Shown here piece by piece: positions 45,345 through 54,626 of a stretch of 64,000 nt of DNA. A program made the position numbers and the translations under genes. The notes beneath the pieces are model-generated. The model had not been told where the DNA came from, searched no databases, and saw only the letters and a program-made list of their open reading frames with translations. How positions within the stretch are numbered: position 1 is the stretch's first letter; each line of letters begins with the position of its first letter. The stretch is from positions 39,971 through 103,970 of the forward strand of contig NZ_BAHC01000118.1 of the NCBI RefSeq assembly GCF_000298195.1, written 5' to 3'. Source of the stretch: Gordonia rhizosphera NBRC 16068. Lineage in GTDB: Bacteria; Actinomycetota; Actinomycetes; Mycobacteriales; Mycobacteriaceae.

Positions 45345-46949
45345 TCAGTCGGCCAGACCCGCATCCTTGCTGCCGTAGGCCTTCCGCAGCGTGGGTTTGA
45401 CGACCTTGCCGCCGGCGTTACGAGGTAGTTCATCGATGATGACCATGTCCTTGGGCTGCTTGAACCGCGCGAGGTTCTCATTGAGATAGGGCTCGAGTTC
45501 TTCGAGGGTCAGTTCGTCCACGCCCTCGGCGAGGACGACGACTGCCACCGGCACCTCGCCCCACTTCTCGTGGGCGCGAGCGATGATCGCGGCCTCCGCG
45601 ATCTTCGCGTGACCGAAGAGGACGTTCTCCACCTCGGCGCAGTAGATATTCTCGCCGCCGGAGATGATCATGTCCTTGGCGCGGTCGACGACATAGAGGA
45701 ACCCCTCCTCGTCCTCGCGGACGAGGTCACCGGAGTGGAACCAGCCGCCGCGGAAGGCGTCCGCGGTTGCCTGCGGGTTCTGCCAGTAGCCCTTCATCAT
45801 GTTCGGGCCGCGGTAGACGATCTCACCCACCTCACCGGGTTTGACGTCGTTCATCATCGGATCGACGATGCGTGCCGTCACGCACGGCACCACCTTGCCG
45901 ACCGAACCGATCTTGCGCAGCGCGTCCTTGCCCTCCAGCATGCACGTCACGGGCGACATCTCGGTCTGCCCGAAGGCGGTCATGTTGCTCGCGGCGGGAA
46001 AGGTCTCGTTCATCGCATTGAGCACGGTGTCCGATGCCGGTGCGGCGCCCCAGCTGATGTTCCGGAGCTTGAGGTTGCGGGGCCTGGCCTTCTGCGCGGC
46101 ACAGACAGCCTGCCATTGGGCCGGCACCATGAATACCGAGGTGGTGCCCTCGCGCTCGAGGGTGTCGAGCATGGCGTCGGCGTCGAAGGCTCCGAGTGCG
46201 TGGATCACGGCCGGGATGCCCCGGTAGAACACCGGTGCGAAACCCCCGATACCGGCGATGTGGAAAATGGGCGGGACGATCGAGGCGACATCATCGGACT
46301 CACCGCTCGCGGCGATCATCGCGGTGACCGCCTGCGCCTGCAAATTGGTGTGGGTCAGCATGGCGCCCTTGGGCTTACCGGTGGTACCCGAGGTGTACAT
46401 GATGAGCGCGACGGTCTCCTCGGGGACGTCGATCTCGGGCAGATCCGACGGATCCTCGGCGAGCAGGGTTTCGTAGTCGAGGTGCGCCGGGTTGTCGGAG
46501 CCGTCGACCGCGATCACGGTCTCGAGGCCGCCGGTCGAGGCGTTGACGGCGTCGGCCAACGGTGCGAGCAGTTTCTCGGTGACGATCACGCGGGCCCCGC
46601 TGTCGGTGACCAGGTAGCCGACCTCCGCCGGACTCATCCGGATGTTCACCGGCACCGGGATGGCGCCGATCAGGTTGGCCCCCAGCACCGCCTCGACGTA
46701 TTCGGTGCGATTGAGCAGCGCCATCAGGACCCGGTCCCCGAACCGCACACCCCGGCGATACAGCGCGGCGGCGAAGGCACGGGTGCGCTCGTCGAGCTCA
46801 CGCCAGGTAGTCGCCTTGTCGAGGTACTTGATGGCGGTCTGGTCGGGAATCATGAACGCGTGCCGGCGCACCTGGTTGTTCCAGTGGTTGCGTCGGGAGC
46901 GCATCGGCTCGGTGGTCAGATCAGTTGTGGATTCGGTGGTGGCGGTCAT
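45345..46949 (-). CDS. fadD5: FadD5-type acyl-CoA ligase
   Basis: This 534-residue ANL ligase reads closely with M. tuberculosis FadD5 as I recall it: MYTSGTTGKPKGAMLTHTNL, IFHIAGIGGFAP, VPAQWQAVCAAQKARPRNL, SWGAAPASDT, AFGQTEMSPVTCML, AKDMIISGGENIYCAEVENV. FadD5 is linked to use of host lipids beside the mce1 operon; no mce genes are present here. It converges with the extended SDR gene. The ATG at 46949 follows GGGGAG. Confidence 0.9.
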   Translation of the reverse strand: MTATTESTTDLTTEPMRSRRNHWNNQVRRHAFMIPDQTAIKYLDKATTWRELDERTRAFAAALYRRGVRFGDRVLMALLNRTEYVEAVLGANLIGAIPVPVNIRMSPAEVGYLVTDSGARVIVTEKLLAPLADAVNASTGGLETVIAVDGSDNPAHLDYETLLAEDPSDLPEIDVPEETVALIMYTSGTTGKPKGAMLTHTNLQAQAVTAMIAASGESDDVASIVPPIFHIAGIGGFAPVFYRGIPAVIHALGAFDADAMLDTLEREGTTSVFMVPAQWQAVCAAQKARPRNLKLRNISWGAAPASDTVLNAMNETFPAASNMTAFGQTEMSPVTCMLEGKDALRKIGSVGKVVPCVTARIVDPMMNDVKPGEVGEIVYRGPNMMKGYWQNPQATADAFRGGWFHSGDLVREDEEGFLYVVDRAKDMIISGGENIYCAEVENVLFGHAKIAEAAIIARAHEKWGEVPVAVVVLAEGVDELTLEELEPYLNENLARFKQPKDMVIIDELPRNAGGKVVKPTLRKAYGSKDAGLAD

Positions 46950-47120
46950 TGCTCGATCTCCCCTGTTGTTGACGCAGCTAACCTGAGCACCGCTTCATGT
47001 GCTCCGAATCACACCTTATGGTCGGGAGTGGCCTCCGGGTGAGCGATCGACGAGGGAGTTCTTCGTGGCGTGCCGGCGACGTGGACCTCGCGCTCGCCAC
47101 GATTTCATTCGTCGGGCACG

Positions 47121-47142
47121 ATTAGGTAGACTGTTCTACCTA
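47121..47142. promoter_or_regulatory. Predicted operator of the TetR gene at 47163
   Basis: TTAGGTAGA, four bases, TCTACCTAA: perfect 9-bp arms ending 20 bases before the regulator start. The sites TAGGTAGAC/TCTACC are typical of TetR autoregulation. Confidence 0.72.
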
Positions 47143-47162
47143 ACAACGAGCGAGACGCGGAT

Positions 47163-47750
47163 ATGTCTGACACCCCCACGGGTCGCGCAGCGCGGCCGGC
47201 ACGCGCGCGGATTCTCGACGCCGCGGCACGACAGTTTTATGCGCACGGTATCGCGGCAACCGGGATCGACACGATCACCGCCGACGCCGGCGTCGCCAAG
47301 ATGAGTCTCTACAACAACTTCTCATCCAAGGCCGACCTCGTGTCCGCATACCTCGACGAGCGCCACCGGGAATGGATGTCGCTCTACGCCAAGCGCTGCG
47401 AGGACGCGACGACACCGTCCGAGCGGATCATCGCGGTATTCGACGCATATGCAGACCACGCCGCCCTCGCCTACGACCACGGGTTCCGTGGTTGCGGACT
47501 CCTCAATGCGGCTGCCGAGTTACCCGTCGACGACCCGGGCCGGGATGCGGTGCGCCGGCATAAAGAGGAGGTCGAATCGATTCTCCGCACCGAACTGGCC
47601 GCGCTGTGTGAACCCCGCGTGGCGGATGCCTGCTCGGAGCATCTGTCATTCCTCCTCGAGGGTGCCATGAGCAGGGCGGGTCTGGAAGGTACACCGGACC
47701 GCCTCGGTCATGCGCGTACGCTGGCCGAATCCATCGTCGCGGCACTATGA
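47163..47750 (+). CDS. TetR-family regulator of the EamA exporter
   Basis: This is a 195-residue TetR protein with the HTH at about 15-60 (ATGIDTITADAGVAKMSLYN, NFSSKADLV). Its stop overlaps the start of the exporter gene (ATGA), so the two are translationally coupled. A perfect inverted repeat covers its promoter. It most likely represses its own two-gene unit until an exported compound binds. Confidence 0.9.
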   Translation: MSDTPTGRAARPARARILDAAARQFYAHGIAATGIDTITADAGVAKMSLYNNFSSKADLVSAYLDERHREWMSLYAKRCEDATTPSERIIAVFDAYADHAALAYDHGFRGCGLLNAAAELPVDDPGRDAVRRHKEEVESILRTELAALCEPRVADACSEHLSFLLEGAMSRAGLEGTPDRLGHARTLAESIVAAL

Positions 47751-48730
47751 AATCGGTTGCGCAGGCAAGAGCTTCGGTGCTCGGCGCCGCGATGTTGTGG
47801 GGCACCACCGGAACCGCGGCGGCGCTCGCACCATCACTGAGCGCAATCACTGTCGGCGCCGCCGCGATGGGTCTCGATGGGATTCTGCAGGGGATCGTCA
47901 ACGGCGCGAACGTACGACGTTCCACTCTCGCGCTAGGCCGCCACGCTTGGGTCGTTGCAGTTGGCGTGATGTGTGTTGCGCTGTATCCGTTGGCTTTCTA
48001 TTCCTCGATGCGGGTCGGCGGTGTCGCCGTCGGAAGCGTAGTCTCGCTGGCGTCGGCACCCTTGGCGTCGGCGATCATCGAACGAATCGTCGACGGGCGG
48101 AAGCTGACGCAACGCTGGATGCTGGCCTCCGGTCTCGGAATTCTCGGCGGCACCCTTCTGAGTGCAGCGCATCCCGGTACGGTCGGTGCAGCACACTCAT
48201 CGGCGCCGGGTATCTTCCTGGGGCTGCTTGCCGGCTGCACGTATGCCGGCTACTCGTGGGCGCTGCGACGCCTCATGCGCAACGACGTCACGCGTGGTGC
48301 GGCCACCGGCGCTGTTCTCGGCCTGGGCGGCATACTGTTGCTGCCCCTCGTCGTCGTGAACGGATCGGCCATCGCGGGGTCCCTGACGACATGGCTTGTC
48401 GTCGCGTATCTGGCAGTGGTGCCGATGTTTCTCGGATACGTGTTGTTCGGCATTGGTCTGGGGGCACTCGACGCCACCACCGCGACAACGATCACTCTCA
48501 TCGAACCCGCAGTGGCCACCGTGCTGGCGGTTGTCGTTCTCGCCGAGCGCACCTCGGCCGCCGGCTGGACCGGAATCGCCCTCATCTGCGGCGCGCTATG
48601 CCTGCTCACGGTCTCGCGGCGGCACTCGGCAGCTACACCCACTCCGCACCCCTCCGGGGGTGCAGTCCTGGACCCGGCGCCCGGTACGCCGCCGGTGTCG
48701 ACCGACCGGACCGATCCGGTTACGACCTGA
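47747..48730 (+). CDS. EamA/DMT-family transporter
   Basis: This 327-residue membrane protein has ten hydrophobic segments in two repeats, as in the drug/metabolite transporter superfamily. Typical stretches are AAMLWGTTGTAAALAP, SVVSLASAPLASAIIERI and IEPAVATVLAVVVLAER. About 35 disordered residues follow the last helix. It is coupled to the TetR gene by a 4-base overlap. Likely an exporter of a small metabolite or toxic compound. Confidence 0.9.
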   Translation: MKSVAQARASVLGAAMLWGTTGTAAALAPSLSAITVGAAAMGLDGILQGIVNGANVRRSTLALGRHAWVVAVGVMCVALYPLAFYSSMRVGGVAVGSVVSLASAPLASAIIERIVDGRKLTQRWMLASGLGILGGTLLSAAHPGTVGAAHSSAPGIFLGLLAGCTYAGYSWALRRLMRNDVTRGAATGAVLGLGGILLLPLVVVNGSAIAGSLTTWLVVAYLAVVPMFLGYVLFGIGLGALDATTATTITLIEPAVATVLAVVVLAERTSAAGWTGIALICGALCLLTVSRRHSAATPTPHPSGGAVLDPAPGTPPVSTDRTDPVTT

Positions 48731-48774
48731 TCCGAGTCGAGGACTCTCCATGCCGGCGCAGCGCCGCCGGCATG

Positions 48775-49920
48775 TCACCGTGGCATGAGCCGACGCATCC
48801 GCGCGGCCTCGCGGGAGAGGTGATCACGCTCGGCGACGCTGGTCGCGGCGCGGGCGGCCGCGGAATACAGTTCGGCCGCACGATCGAGATCGCCGATCCG
48901 TTCGTGGAGGTAGGCCGTGACCGCGGTATGGCGCGGCACTCCAGGGTCCACACCAGCGAGCGCAGCGAGACCCGCCCGCGGTCCATCGGCCTCACCCACG
49001 GCCACCGCGCGGTTGAGTCGGACCACCGGACTGTTCGTGAGGCGTAGCAGTTCGTCGTACCACTCGACGATCTGCACCCAGTCGGTCTCGTCGGCGTGTC
49101 GGGCATCCGCATGCAGGGCCGCGATCGCCGCCTGTGCCTGATACTCGCCCAGCCGATCACGGGCGAGAGCGGACTGCAGGATTATCACACCTTCGGCGAT
49201 CATCGCCCGGTCCCACAGTGATCGGTCCTGTCCATTGAGCGGGATCAGCCGACCACCCGGGCCCGTGCGCGAAGCTCGCCGCGCGTGGTGGAGCAGCATG
49301 AGTGCGAGCAATCCGGCCGACTCGGGTTCGTCGGTCAGGTCGACGACCTGGCGGGTCAGTCGGATCGCCTCGGCGGCCAGATCGACGTCGCCGCCGTACC
49401 CTTCGTTGAAGATGAGGTAGAGCACCCGGAGCACGGTCGGGAGATCACCGGGCTGGTCGAGTGGGAGACCTGCGATGCGGCGCTTGGCCCGGCTGATCCG
49501 CTGTGCCATCGTCGCCTCGGGGACGAGGTAGGCCGCAGCGATCTGCCGGGTCGTCAGGCCGCCGACGGCACGCAACGTCAACGCCGCGGCTGCGCTCGGT
49601 GACAGACTGGGATGTGCACAGAGAAAGTAGAGCCGTAGCGAGTCGTCGCTCATCGGCGCCGGGCCGGGACGGGGTTCGGCATCTACAGCGATCTCCCTTC
49701 CGCGACGGGATATCTCGGATCGCCGGGTGTCGAGGAACTTGCGCCACGAGACCGTGGTGAGCCAGGCCTTCGCGTCGCGCGGCGGGTCGTCGGGCCAGGT
49801 GTCCAGTGCCGGGATCAACGCCTCCTGGACGGCATCCTCGGCCGACGCGAAATCCGCTCCGCGCCCGACGAGGACACCGATCACCGCGGGCACGAGTTCC
49901 CGCAACAGCGTCTCGTTCAC
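48775..49920 (-). CDS. ECF42-type sigma factor (DUF6596/TPR C-terminus)
   Basis: This is a 381-residue extracytoplasmic sigma factor. Region 2 includes ADFASAEDAVQEAL and WLTTVSWRKFLDTRR; region 4 has TLRAVGGLTTRQIAAAYLVP and EATMAQRISRAKRRI. A further 200 residues of helical repeats follow (LNEGYGG-like DUF6596, then TPR). This long C-terminus and the DGPF partner define the ECF42 group. The start is a GTG at 49920 overlapping the partner's stop (GTGA). There is no anti-sigma gene, as is usual for the group; the C-terminal repeats are thought to control activity. Confidence 0.9.
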   Translation of the reverse strand: MNETLLRELVPAVIGVLVGRGADFASAEDAVQEALIPALDTWPDDPPRDAKAWLTTVSWRKFLDTRRSEISRRGREIAVDAEPRPGPAPMSDDSLRLYFLCAHPSLSPSAAAALTLRAVGGLTTRQIAAAYLVPEATMAQRISRAKRRIAGLPLDQPGDLPTVLRVLYLIFNEGYGGDVDLAAEAIRLTRQVVDLTDEPESAGLLALMLLHHARRASRTGPGGRLIPLNGQDRSLWDRAMIAEGVIILQSALARDRLGEYQAQAAIAALHADARHADETDWVQIVEWYDELLRLTNSPVVRLNRAVAVGEADGPRAGLAALAGVDPGVPRHTAVTAYLHERIGDLDRAAELYSAAARAATSVAERDHLSREAARMRRLMPR

Positions 49921-50324
49921 TCGGTGACCGTGGGTGGTTGGGTGAGGAACGGCCGGACCTCGAGCCACTCGTGGATCGGCTTTCCGCCGGCCCCGGGGGC
50001 GGCCGACAACTCCCCCGCAAGTTCGACCGCGCGGTCCCAGGAATCGACGTCGATGACCATCCAGCCCGCGATGAGATCCTTGGTTTCGGCGAACGGGCCG
50101 TCGGTCACGGGTGGCCGTCCCTGGCCGTCGTAGCGGACAAAGGTGCCCTCGGGTGCGAGGGCCTGCTCGTCGACGAACTCCCCGGTCGACTCCAGGCGTT
50201 TCGCGAAGTCGCTCATGTACTGAATGTGTGCGTCGACCTCGTCGGGAGTCCACTGGTCCATCATCGTCCAGCCGTCGACGGGTGTCGGTCCGCCCCGATA
50301 ATGCTTCAGCAACAGGTACTTCAT
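49917..50324 (-). CDS. DGPF/YCII-related protein, partner of the ECF42 sigma factor
   Basis: This 135-residue ferredoxin-like (YCII) protein contains the name-giving motif VTDGPFAETKD. Such proteins are nearly always next to ECF42 sigma genes. ATG 50324 has GAGGAGG 6 bases upstream. It overlaps the sigma gene by 4 bases. It lies behind a promoter that fits the sigma group, so it is probably the sigma factor's own target. Confidence 0.9.
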   Translation of the reverse strand: MKYLLLKHYRGGPTPVDGWTMMDQWTPDEVDAHIQYMSDFAKRLESTGEFVDEQALAPEGTFVRYDGQGRPPVTDGPFAETKDLIAGWMVIDVDSWDRAVELAGELSAAPGAGGKPIHEWLEVRPFLTQPPTVTE

Positions 50325-50374
50325 GGTCGTCCTCCTCGGTTGCGCGCGGCCCTCATAGCCACTGGTACCCCTGG

Positions 50375-50401
50375 GACGGAGCCGCCGCCAGATTCTCGAC
50401 A
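50375..50401 (-). promoter_or_regulatory. Probable ECF42 autoregulated promoter
   Basis: On the minus strand TGTCGA (50401-50396), 17 bases, then CGTC (50378-50375). The spacing leaves a leader of about 44 bases before the DGPF start. TGTCGA and CG(A/T)C are the elements I recall for ECF42 promoters. Confidence 0.6.
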
Positions 50402-50548
50402 CTCCGCGACTCGCTTCTCGCGTCACGCGTCCGATTCGCCCCCCGGGAAGTCGGGGCGTCCGCCGGTTGCCTGCCGGAGAGGCGACGACCCGACTTCCGG
50501 GGGGACGAACTCGAGGGGATCGTCGCTCGACCGGTAGGGTCGGATTCC

Positions 50549-51409
50549 GTGAATATCAGCGGGGTAGGTATTTGGAGTGCACCATTGCGTTACGGCGATC
50601 CGGGCGAAGCTGCGGACGCCGCGTCGGAGCTGGAGCAGCTTGGCTTCTCGGCCCTGTGGATTCCCGATGTCGGCGGCCCGGTGCTGGACTCGGTGGCGAA
50701 TCTGCTTGGCGCCACCACGACAACCGTGGTCGCCACCGGAATCCTGAACATCTGGATGCATGAGCCGAAGGACGTCGCGGCCGCCCACGCCCGGCTGACG
50801 GCCGAGCACGGGCCCCGCTTCCTGCTGGGCCTCGGCATCAGCCACGCACCGCTGATCGACGCGCACGAAGCGGGGCGCTACCAAAAGCCGCTGGCCACGA
50901 CCAAGGCATTCCTCGACGGCCTCGACGACGCCGAGCACCCGGTTCCCACCGACAGCCGGATGCTGGCCGCGCTGGGCCCGAAGATGCTCGAACTCGCCGC
51001 CGACCGCACCGCCGGCACCCATCCCTACCTCGTGACCCCCGAGCACACGGCGGCGGCACGTGCCGCCCTCGGCGAGGGCCCACTGGTCGCCCCGGAACAA
51101 ACCGCGATCCTGGCCACCGACCGCGACGAGGCGCGATCGATCGCAGGCAAATGGCTACGCGGCTACCTGGCCATGCCCAACTACGCGAACAACCTTCGCC
51201 GCCTCGGCTTCTCCGAAGAGGATCTGACGTCGGTGAGCGACAAGCTCTTCGATGCTCTCATCGCGTGGGGCGACGAGGCGGCCGTGCTCGCCCGCATCGA
51301 CGAACATCGCGCCGCTGGAGCCGATCACGTCTGTGTCCAGGTGCTGCACGCAAATCATCGCGGATTCCCGCGCGAGCAGTGGCGACGACTCGCCGCTGCT
51401 CTCGGCTGA
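50549..51409 (+). CDS. LLM-class (luciferase-like) F420-dependent oxidoreductase
   Basis: This 286-residue TIM-barrel protein of the luciferase-like family starts NISGVGIWSAPLRYG and has SALWIPDVGG, TGILNIWMHEPKDVAA and FLLGLGISHAPLI. The actinobacterial TIGR03620-like group uses coenzyme F420. The GTG at 50549 has no ribosome site but lies 8 bases after TAGGGT, so a leaderless start is plausible. Substrate unknown. Confidence 0.85.
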   Translation: MNISGVGIWSAPLRYGDPGEAADAASELEQLGFSALWIPDVGGPVLDSVANLLGATTTTVVATGILNIWMHEPKDVAAAHARLTAEHGPRFLLGLGISHAPLIDAHEAGRYQKPLATTKAFLDGLDDAEHPVPTDSRMLAALGPKMLELAADRTAGTHPYLVTPEHTAAARAALGEGPLVAPEQTAILATDRDEARSIAGKWLRGYLAMPNYANNLRRLGFSEEDLTSVSDKLFDALIAWGDEAAVLARIDEHRAAGADHVCVQVLHANHRGFPREQWRRLAAALG

Positions 51410-51448
51410 CCAACCGCCAACCATCCACCGGGCCACCCGTGGGAGCCG

Positions 51449-52237
51449 TCACCGGGTGCCGCTGATCCCTCCATCCACCGGGATCACGGTTCCGGTCAGG
51501 TAGGCGCCGGCCCGCGAGGACAGGAAGATCGCGGTGCCGGCGACGTCCTCTGGACTGCCGACCCGACCAAGTGGGACACCGTTTTCCACCTGAGCGCGCG
51601 CTTCGGGGTCATCGAGGAGGAATGCCATCATCTTCGACGGGAACGGCCCGGGAGCGATGGCGTTCACGGTGATGTGCTCGGATGCCAGTGTCGCGGCCAG
51701 CTTGCGGGTCAGCATGTGGACCGCGGCCTTCGAGGCGCCGTAGGAGAAGTTGTCGGTGCCGGAGACGACCAGGCCGTCGATGGACCCGATGTTGATCACA
51801 CGGGCCGGGTCGTCCGCGGCAGCGGCGGCGCGCAGCCGCGGCAACAGCGCCTGGGTGACCTCGAATATCGACGTGACGTTGAGGTTGAGGATCTTGTCGA
51901 ACCCCGAACGGGGGAACTCGTCGAGGGCCGCGCCCCAGGTGGCGCCCGCGTTGTTGACCAGGACGTCGACGCGGTCGAAGCGATCGGCCACGAACCGGGC
52001 CAGCGCCTCCACACCCTCGGCCCGCGACAGATCGGCGGCGAGCGCCGCGACGTCGCCGATCTCCGACAGCTCCGCCTCGGCCGACGCGCACGCCTGCGGC
52101 TTGCGGGAGGAGATGATCACGCGCGCACCCGCCTGCGCGAAGCCGCTCGCGATCATCATCCCGATGCCGCGGGTGCCGCCGGTGACGACGACGTTCTTGC
52201 CGCCGACGTCGAAGAGCCCCGCCGGATGACTGTTCAC
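51449..52237 (-). CDS. SDR-family oxidoreductase
   Basis: This 262-residue classical SDR has VVTGGTRGIGMM, NNAGATWGAAL, INIGSIDG (active-site Ser), YGASKAAVHML and a VDGGISGTR end. It resembles RhlG/FabG-like reductases. The start is a GTG at 52237 with GGAGG upstream. It faces the LLM oxidoreductase gene. Role not assigned. Confidence 0.87.
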   Translation of the reverse strand: MNSHPAGLFDVGGKNVVVTGGTRGIGMMIASGFAQAGARVIISSRKPQACASAEAELSEIGDVAALAADLSRAEGVEALARFVADRFDRVDVLVNNAGATWGAALDEFPRSGFDKILNLNVTSIFEVTQALLPRLRAAAAADDPARVINIGSIDGLVVSGTDNFSYGASKAAVHMLTRKLAATLASEHITVNAIAPGPFPSKMMAFLLDDPEARAQVENGVPLGRVGSPEDVAGTAIFLSSRAGAYLTGTVIPVDGGISGTR

Positions 52238-52369
52238 TGGGCAGGTTCCTCCGATGGTCCTCAGGGTTTGTGCGTCCTGAGAGATTCATAGTTGAAATCG
52301 GAGTCGCCTTCAGCGGTTTCACGAATGCTGCAGATCAGCCAGGTGGTCGCAGCGAATTCTCCCTACGTG

Positions 52370-52990
52370 TCAGACGAGTTCGGGCACGTGCAGATGTGCG
52401 AGGACCAGTTCGAACTCGCACACCTCGAGCACCTCGGCGCCGGCCTCGGCGGTGCCCGCCTCACGGATCGTCCCCGCCTCGCCCCGGGTCTGCATCATCG
52501 CGTGGGTGCTGTCGTAGGTCACCGACGAGACCGCGATACCGGACTCCCGGTCGATCATCAGGCTGGCGCTGCAGAATCCGTGTAGATCCTCGAGCGCCGG
52601 AAGCGAAGCGAGCTTGAAAACGTCGACGGCGCGGTCGAGTTTGTCGGGGTCGACACGGAACCAGGTCGCGCGCAGGCAGGCGCCTTCGTGCGCCCGGTGG
52701 TTGCGATGCAGTGCCGCGATCTCCCACTCGTCGACCTGGGGCCTGCCGCCGAGCACGTCGGCCGCGCGGGTGCGCACGGCATGGAGGTGTTCCTCCGTGG
52801 CTATCATCTCGTCCAATGTCTGCCAGGAACTGGTGATGATGCACCTGCGTGAATGTCGGTCGACGATCATCGAGGTGCCAAGGCATCCGGGCATGTCGGC
52901 CAGCAGCGGCATGACCTCGTTCTGAACGTGCCGGATGCCGGCATCGATGCGGTCCGGATGTGCGACGACGGTGGTGGAACGTGCGAACAC
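52370..52990 (-). CDS. Duplicated dimeric alpha/beta-barrel protein
   Basis: This 206-residue protein looks like two ABM-type ferredoxin-like domains in tandem: the first with MPLLADMPGCLGTSMIVDRH, the second with LPALEDLHGFCSASLMIDRE. Such folds bind heme or oxidise small aromatics, but no catalytic residue can be named. The start is a GTG at 52990 following GGAGGAA. Confidence 0.72.
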   Translation of the reverse strand: MFARSTTVVAHPDRIDAGIRHVQNEVMPLLADMPGCLGTSMIVDRHSRRCIITSSWQTLDEMIATEEHLHAVRTRAADVLGGRPQVDEWEIAALHRNHRAHEGACLRATWFRVDPDKLDRAVDVFKLASLPALEDLHGFCSASLMIDRESGIAVSSVTYDSTHAMMQTRGEAGTIREAGTAEAGAEVLEVCEFELVLAHLHVPELV

Positions 52991-53092
52991 GGGTCATTCC
53001 TCCGGTCGGGGCAGCGCCCCGGCGGCGCCGCCGGTCGGATCTGACGATCCTCTCTTTCCCGTCGGTGGGCAAGGGCCGATGGCGCGCCGTCT

Positions 53093-53512
53093 TCACATTG
53101 CCCGTGTGCCGTCCGACAGCACCGGCGAGATGAATCCGAACACATTACCGTCCGGGTCCAGCAGATAGGCCAGGCGGCCGACCCCGGGCATGTCCGCCGG
53201 TGCAAGCGCTTCGGTGCCGCCGAGTTCGAGACCGCGCTCGAAAGTACCGTCGACGTCGTCAACGCCGACCACAATGTTGCAGCCACTGACCGGTGCACCG
53301 ACCTCCGGGCGCGGCCCTCGACGCTCGGTCAGTCCGCCGTTGATCCCGAATCCGGCAGCGCCCTGTGATATCGCACCGTCGCCGGTCATGATCGCCCAGT
53401 AGGGCACGTCACCGAACTGCTGGAACGACCAGCCGAGCAGTTCGGAATAGAAGTCGATGAGCTGCTGTGGCTCGGTTGCGTGAATCTCGAAGTGCACGAC
53501 CAGGTTCGCCAC
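53093..53512 (-). CDS. VOC-family (glyoxalase-like) protein
   Basis: This 139-residue protein of the vicinal-oxygen-chelate fold has two halves, HFEIHATEPQQLIDFYSELL and NIVVGVDDVDGTFERGLEL, ending with LAYLLDPDGNVFGFISP. Metal ligands are probably His near residue 6 and Glu/His in the repeats. GTG 53512 is preferred, with AGGGAGG 6 bases upstream; the longer frame is unrelated sequence. Function unknown. Confidence 0.83.
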   Translation of the reverse strand: MANLVVHFEIHATEPQQLIDFYSELLGWSFQQFGDVPYWAIMTGDGAISQGAAGFGINGGLTERRGPRPEVGAPVSGCNIVVGVDDVDGTFERGLELGGTEALAPADMPGVGRLAYLLDPDGNVFGFISPVLSDGTRAM

Positions 53513-53583
53513 GATGCCTCCCTTGGTGGGTTCGGCACCAACCCTACGCTCGCCGGCCCGCCCGGCGATCGTGATGCATTGAC

Positions 53584-53930
53584 TCAGGCCGAAGCCGGCT
53601 CGAACTGCGCCAGCATCTCCATGAGTGCCACCTGATCCGGGCCGACGAAGGGACTGGACTGCGGTGTGGGCAGCAGGTTGTCGAGCAGAGTGGCGATCGA
53701 GTGTGCCGGCGGGAGATGGCTGCTGAGAATCCACGACGGGTCGGCACGCCACACGCCAGCATCTCGGCGAACCGATCCGGGGCGACGTGGTGGATCCAGG
53801 GGCTGTCGATCCCTGCCCACAGCACCTGGCGCTCTGCGAGTTCCGCCTGCGGGAGGTCGGCGACGTCTGGGACCGCAGCCTGTTCCGGAGTCGCCATCAC
53901 GGCGCCGAAGCAATCGGATGAGAACGCGAT
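53584..53930 (-). pseudogene. C-terminal half of an MBL-fold hydrolase, cut off by inversion
   Basis: Read on the minus strand, this segment gives IAFSSDCFGAVMATPEQA through WAGIDSPWIHHVAPDRF. After a one-base frame change near 53745 it gives ADPSWILSSHLPPAHS and ends FVGPDQVALMEMLAQFEPAS. This is the usual C-terminal half of an MBL-fold protein whose N-terminal half lies on the other strand at 54627-55078. It has no start of its own. See the inversion finding. Confidence 0.75.
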
Positions 53931-54610
53931 GAGCGCGTCGTCGACCTGCTCGGGTCGCTCGAGGCCGATCAGTGGTCGGCACCGACCGACTGTCCCGGCT
54001 GGACCGTGCGCGACGTCGCGGCGCACATGCTCGGGATGGTCGAGATGGCCGCGTCGGTCCGCGAACAGATGCGGCAGACTCGCACAGCCCGGCAACGGTC
54101 CGCCGGTGTCTTCATCGATGCACTCACGCGTTGCAGGTCGACGAGCGCGCCGACATGACGCCGGCCCAGATCGTCGAGCGGTTCGCGGTGCGTGCCCCGA
54201 AGGCCGTCTCGGGTCGCCGACGCACTCCCGGATTCATTCGCAGGCGCCCAATGGCCGATCCGCCCGAGGTCGCCGGCCGGCCCGAGGATTGGCAGATCGG
54301 TTTCCTCGTCGTCGTCGACGTGATCCTGACCAGAGACCGTTGGATGCACCGCATCGATGTCTGCCGGGCCGCCGGCGCCGAACATGTGCTGACCGCGGAC
54401 CACGACGGCGTGCTTGTCGCCGACGTCGTCGCAGAATGGGCATCCCGACACGCAAAGCCCTTCACACTGCACCTCACCGGCCCCGCCGGTGGCCACTGGT
54501 CGAACGGGCGCGGCGGTTCCGAACTCGAACTCGACGCGATCGAGTTCACCCGCATTCTGTCCGGGCGTGCTCCCGGAACCGGCCTTCTTGCCACCCCAGT
54601 TCCCTTCTGA
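53931..54610 (+). pseudogene. Maleylpyruvate-isomerase-family protein without its N-terminus
   Basis: The plus strand reads RVVDLLGSLEADQWSAPTDC, PGWTVRDVAAHMLGMVEMAA and VFIDAL. A one-base shift near 54125 then leads to HALQVDERADMTPAQIVERF, RRRTPGFIRRRP, ILTRDRWMHRIDVCRAAG and the terminal GTGLLATPVPF. The family layout is complete except for the first 27 or so residues, which are on the opposite strand at 55079-55159. A stop codon lies just before the segment and no start codon fits. Confidence 0.78.
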
Positions 54611-54626
54611 CACAAAAGGATTTGTC

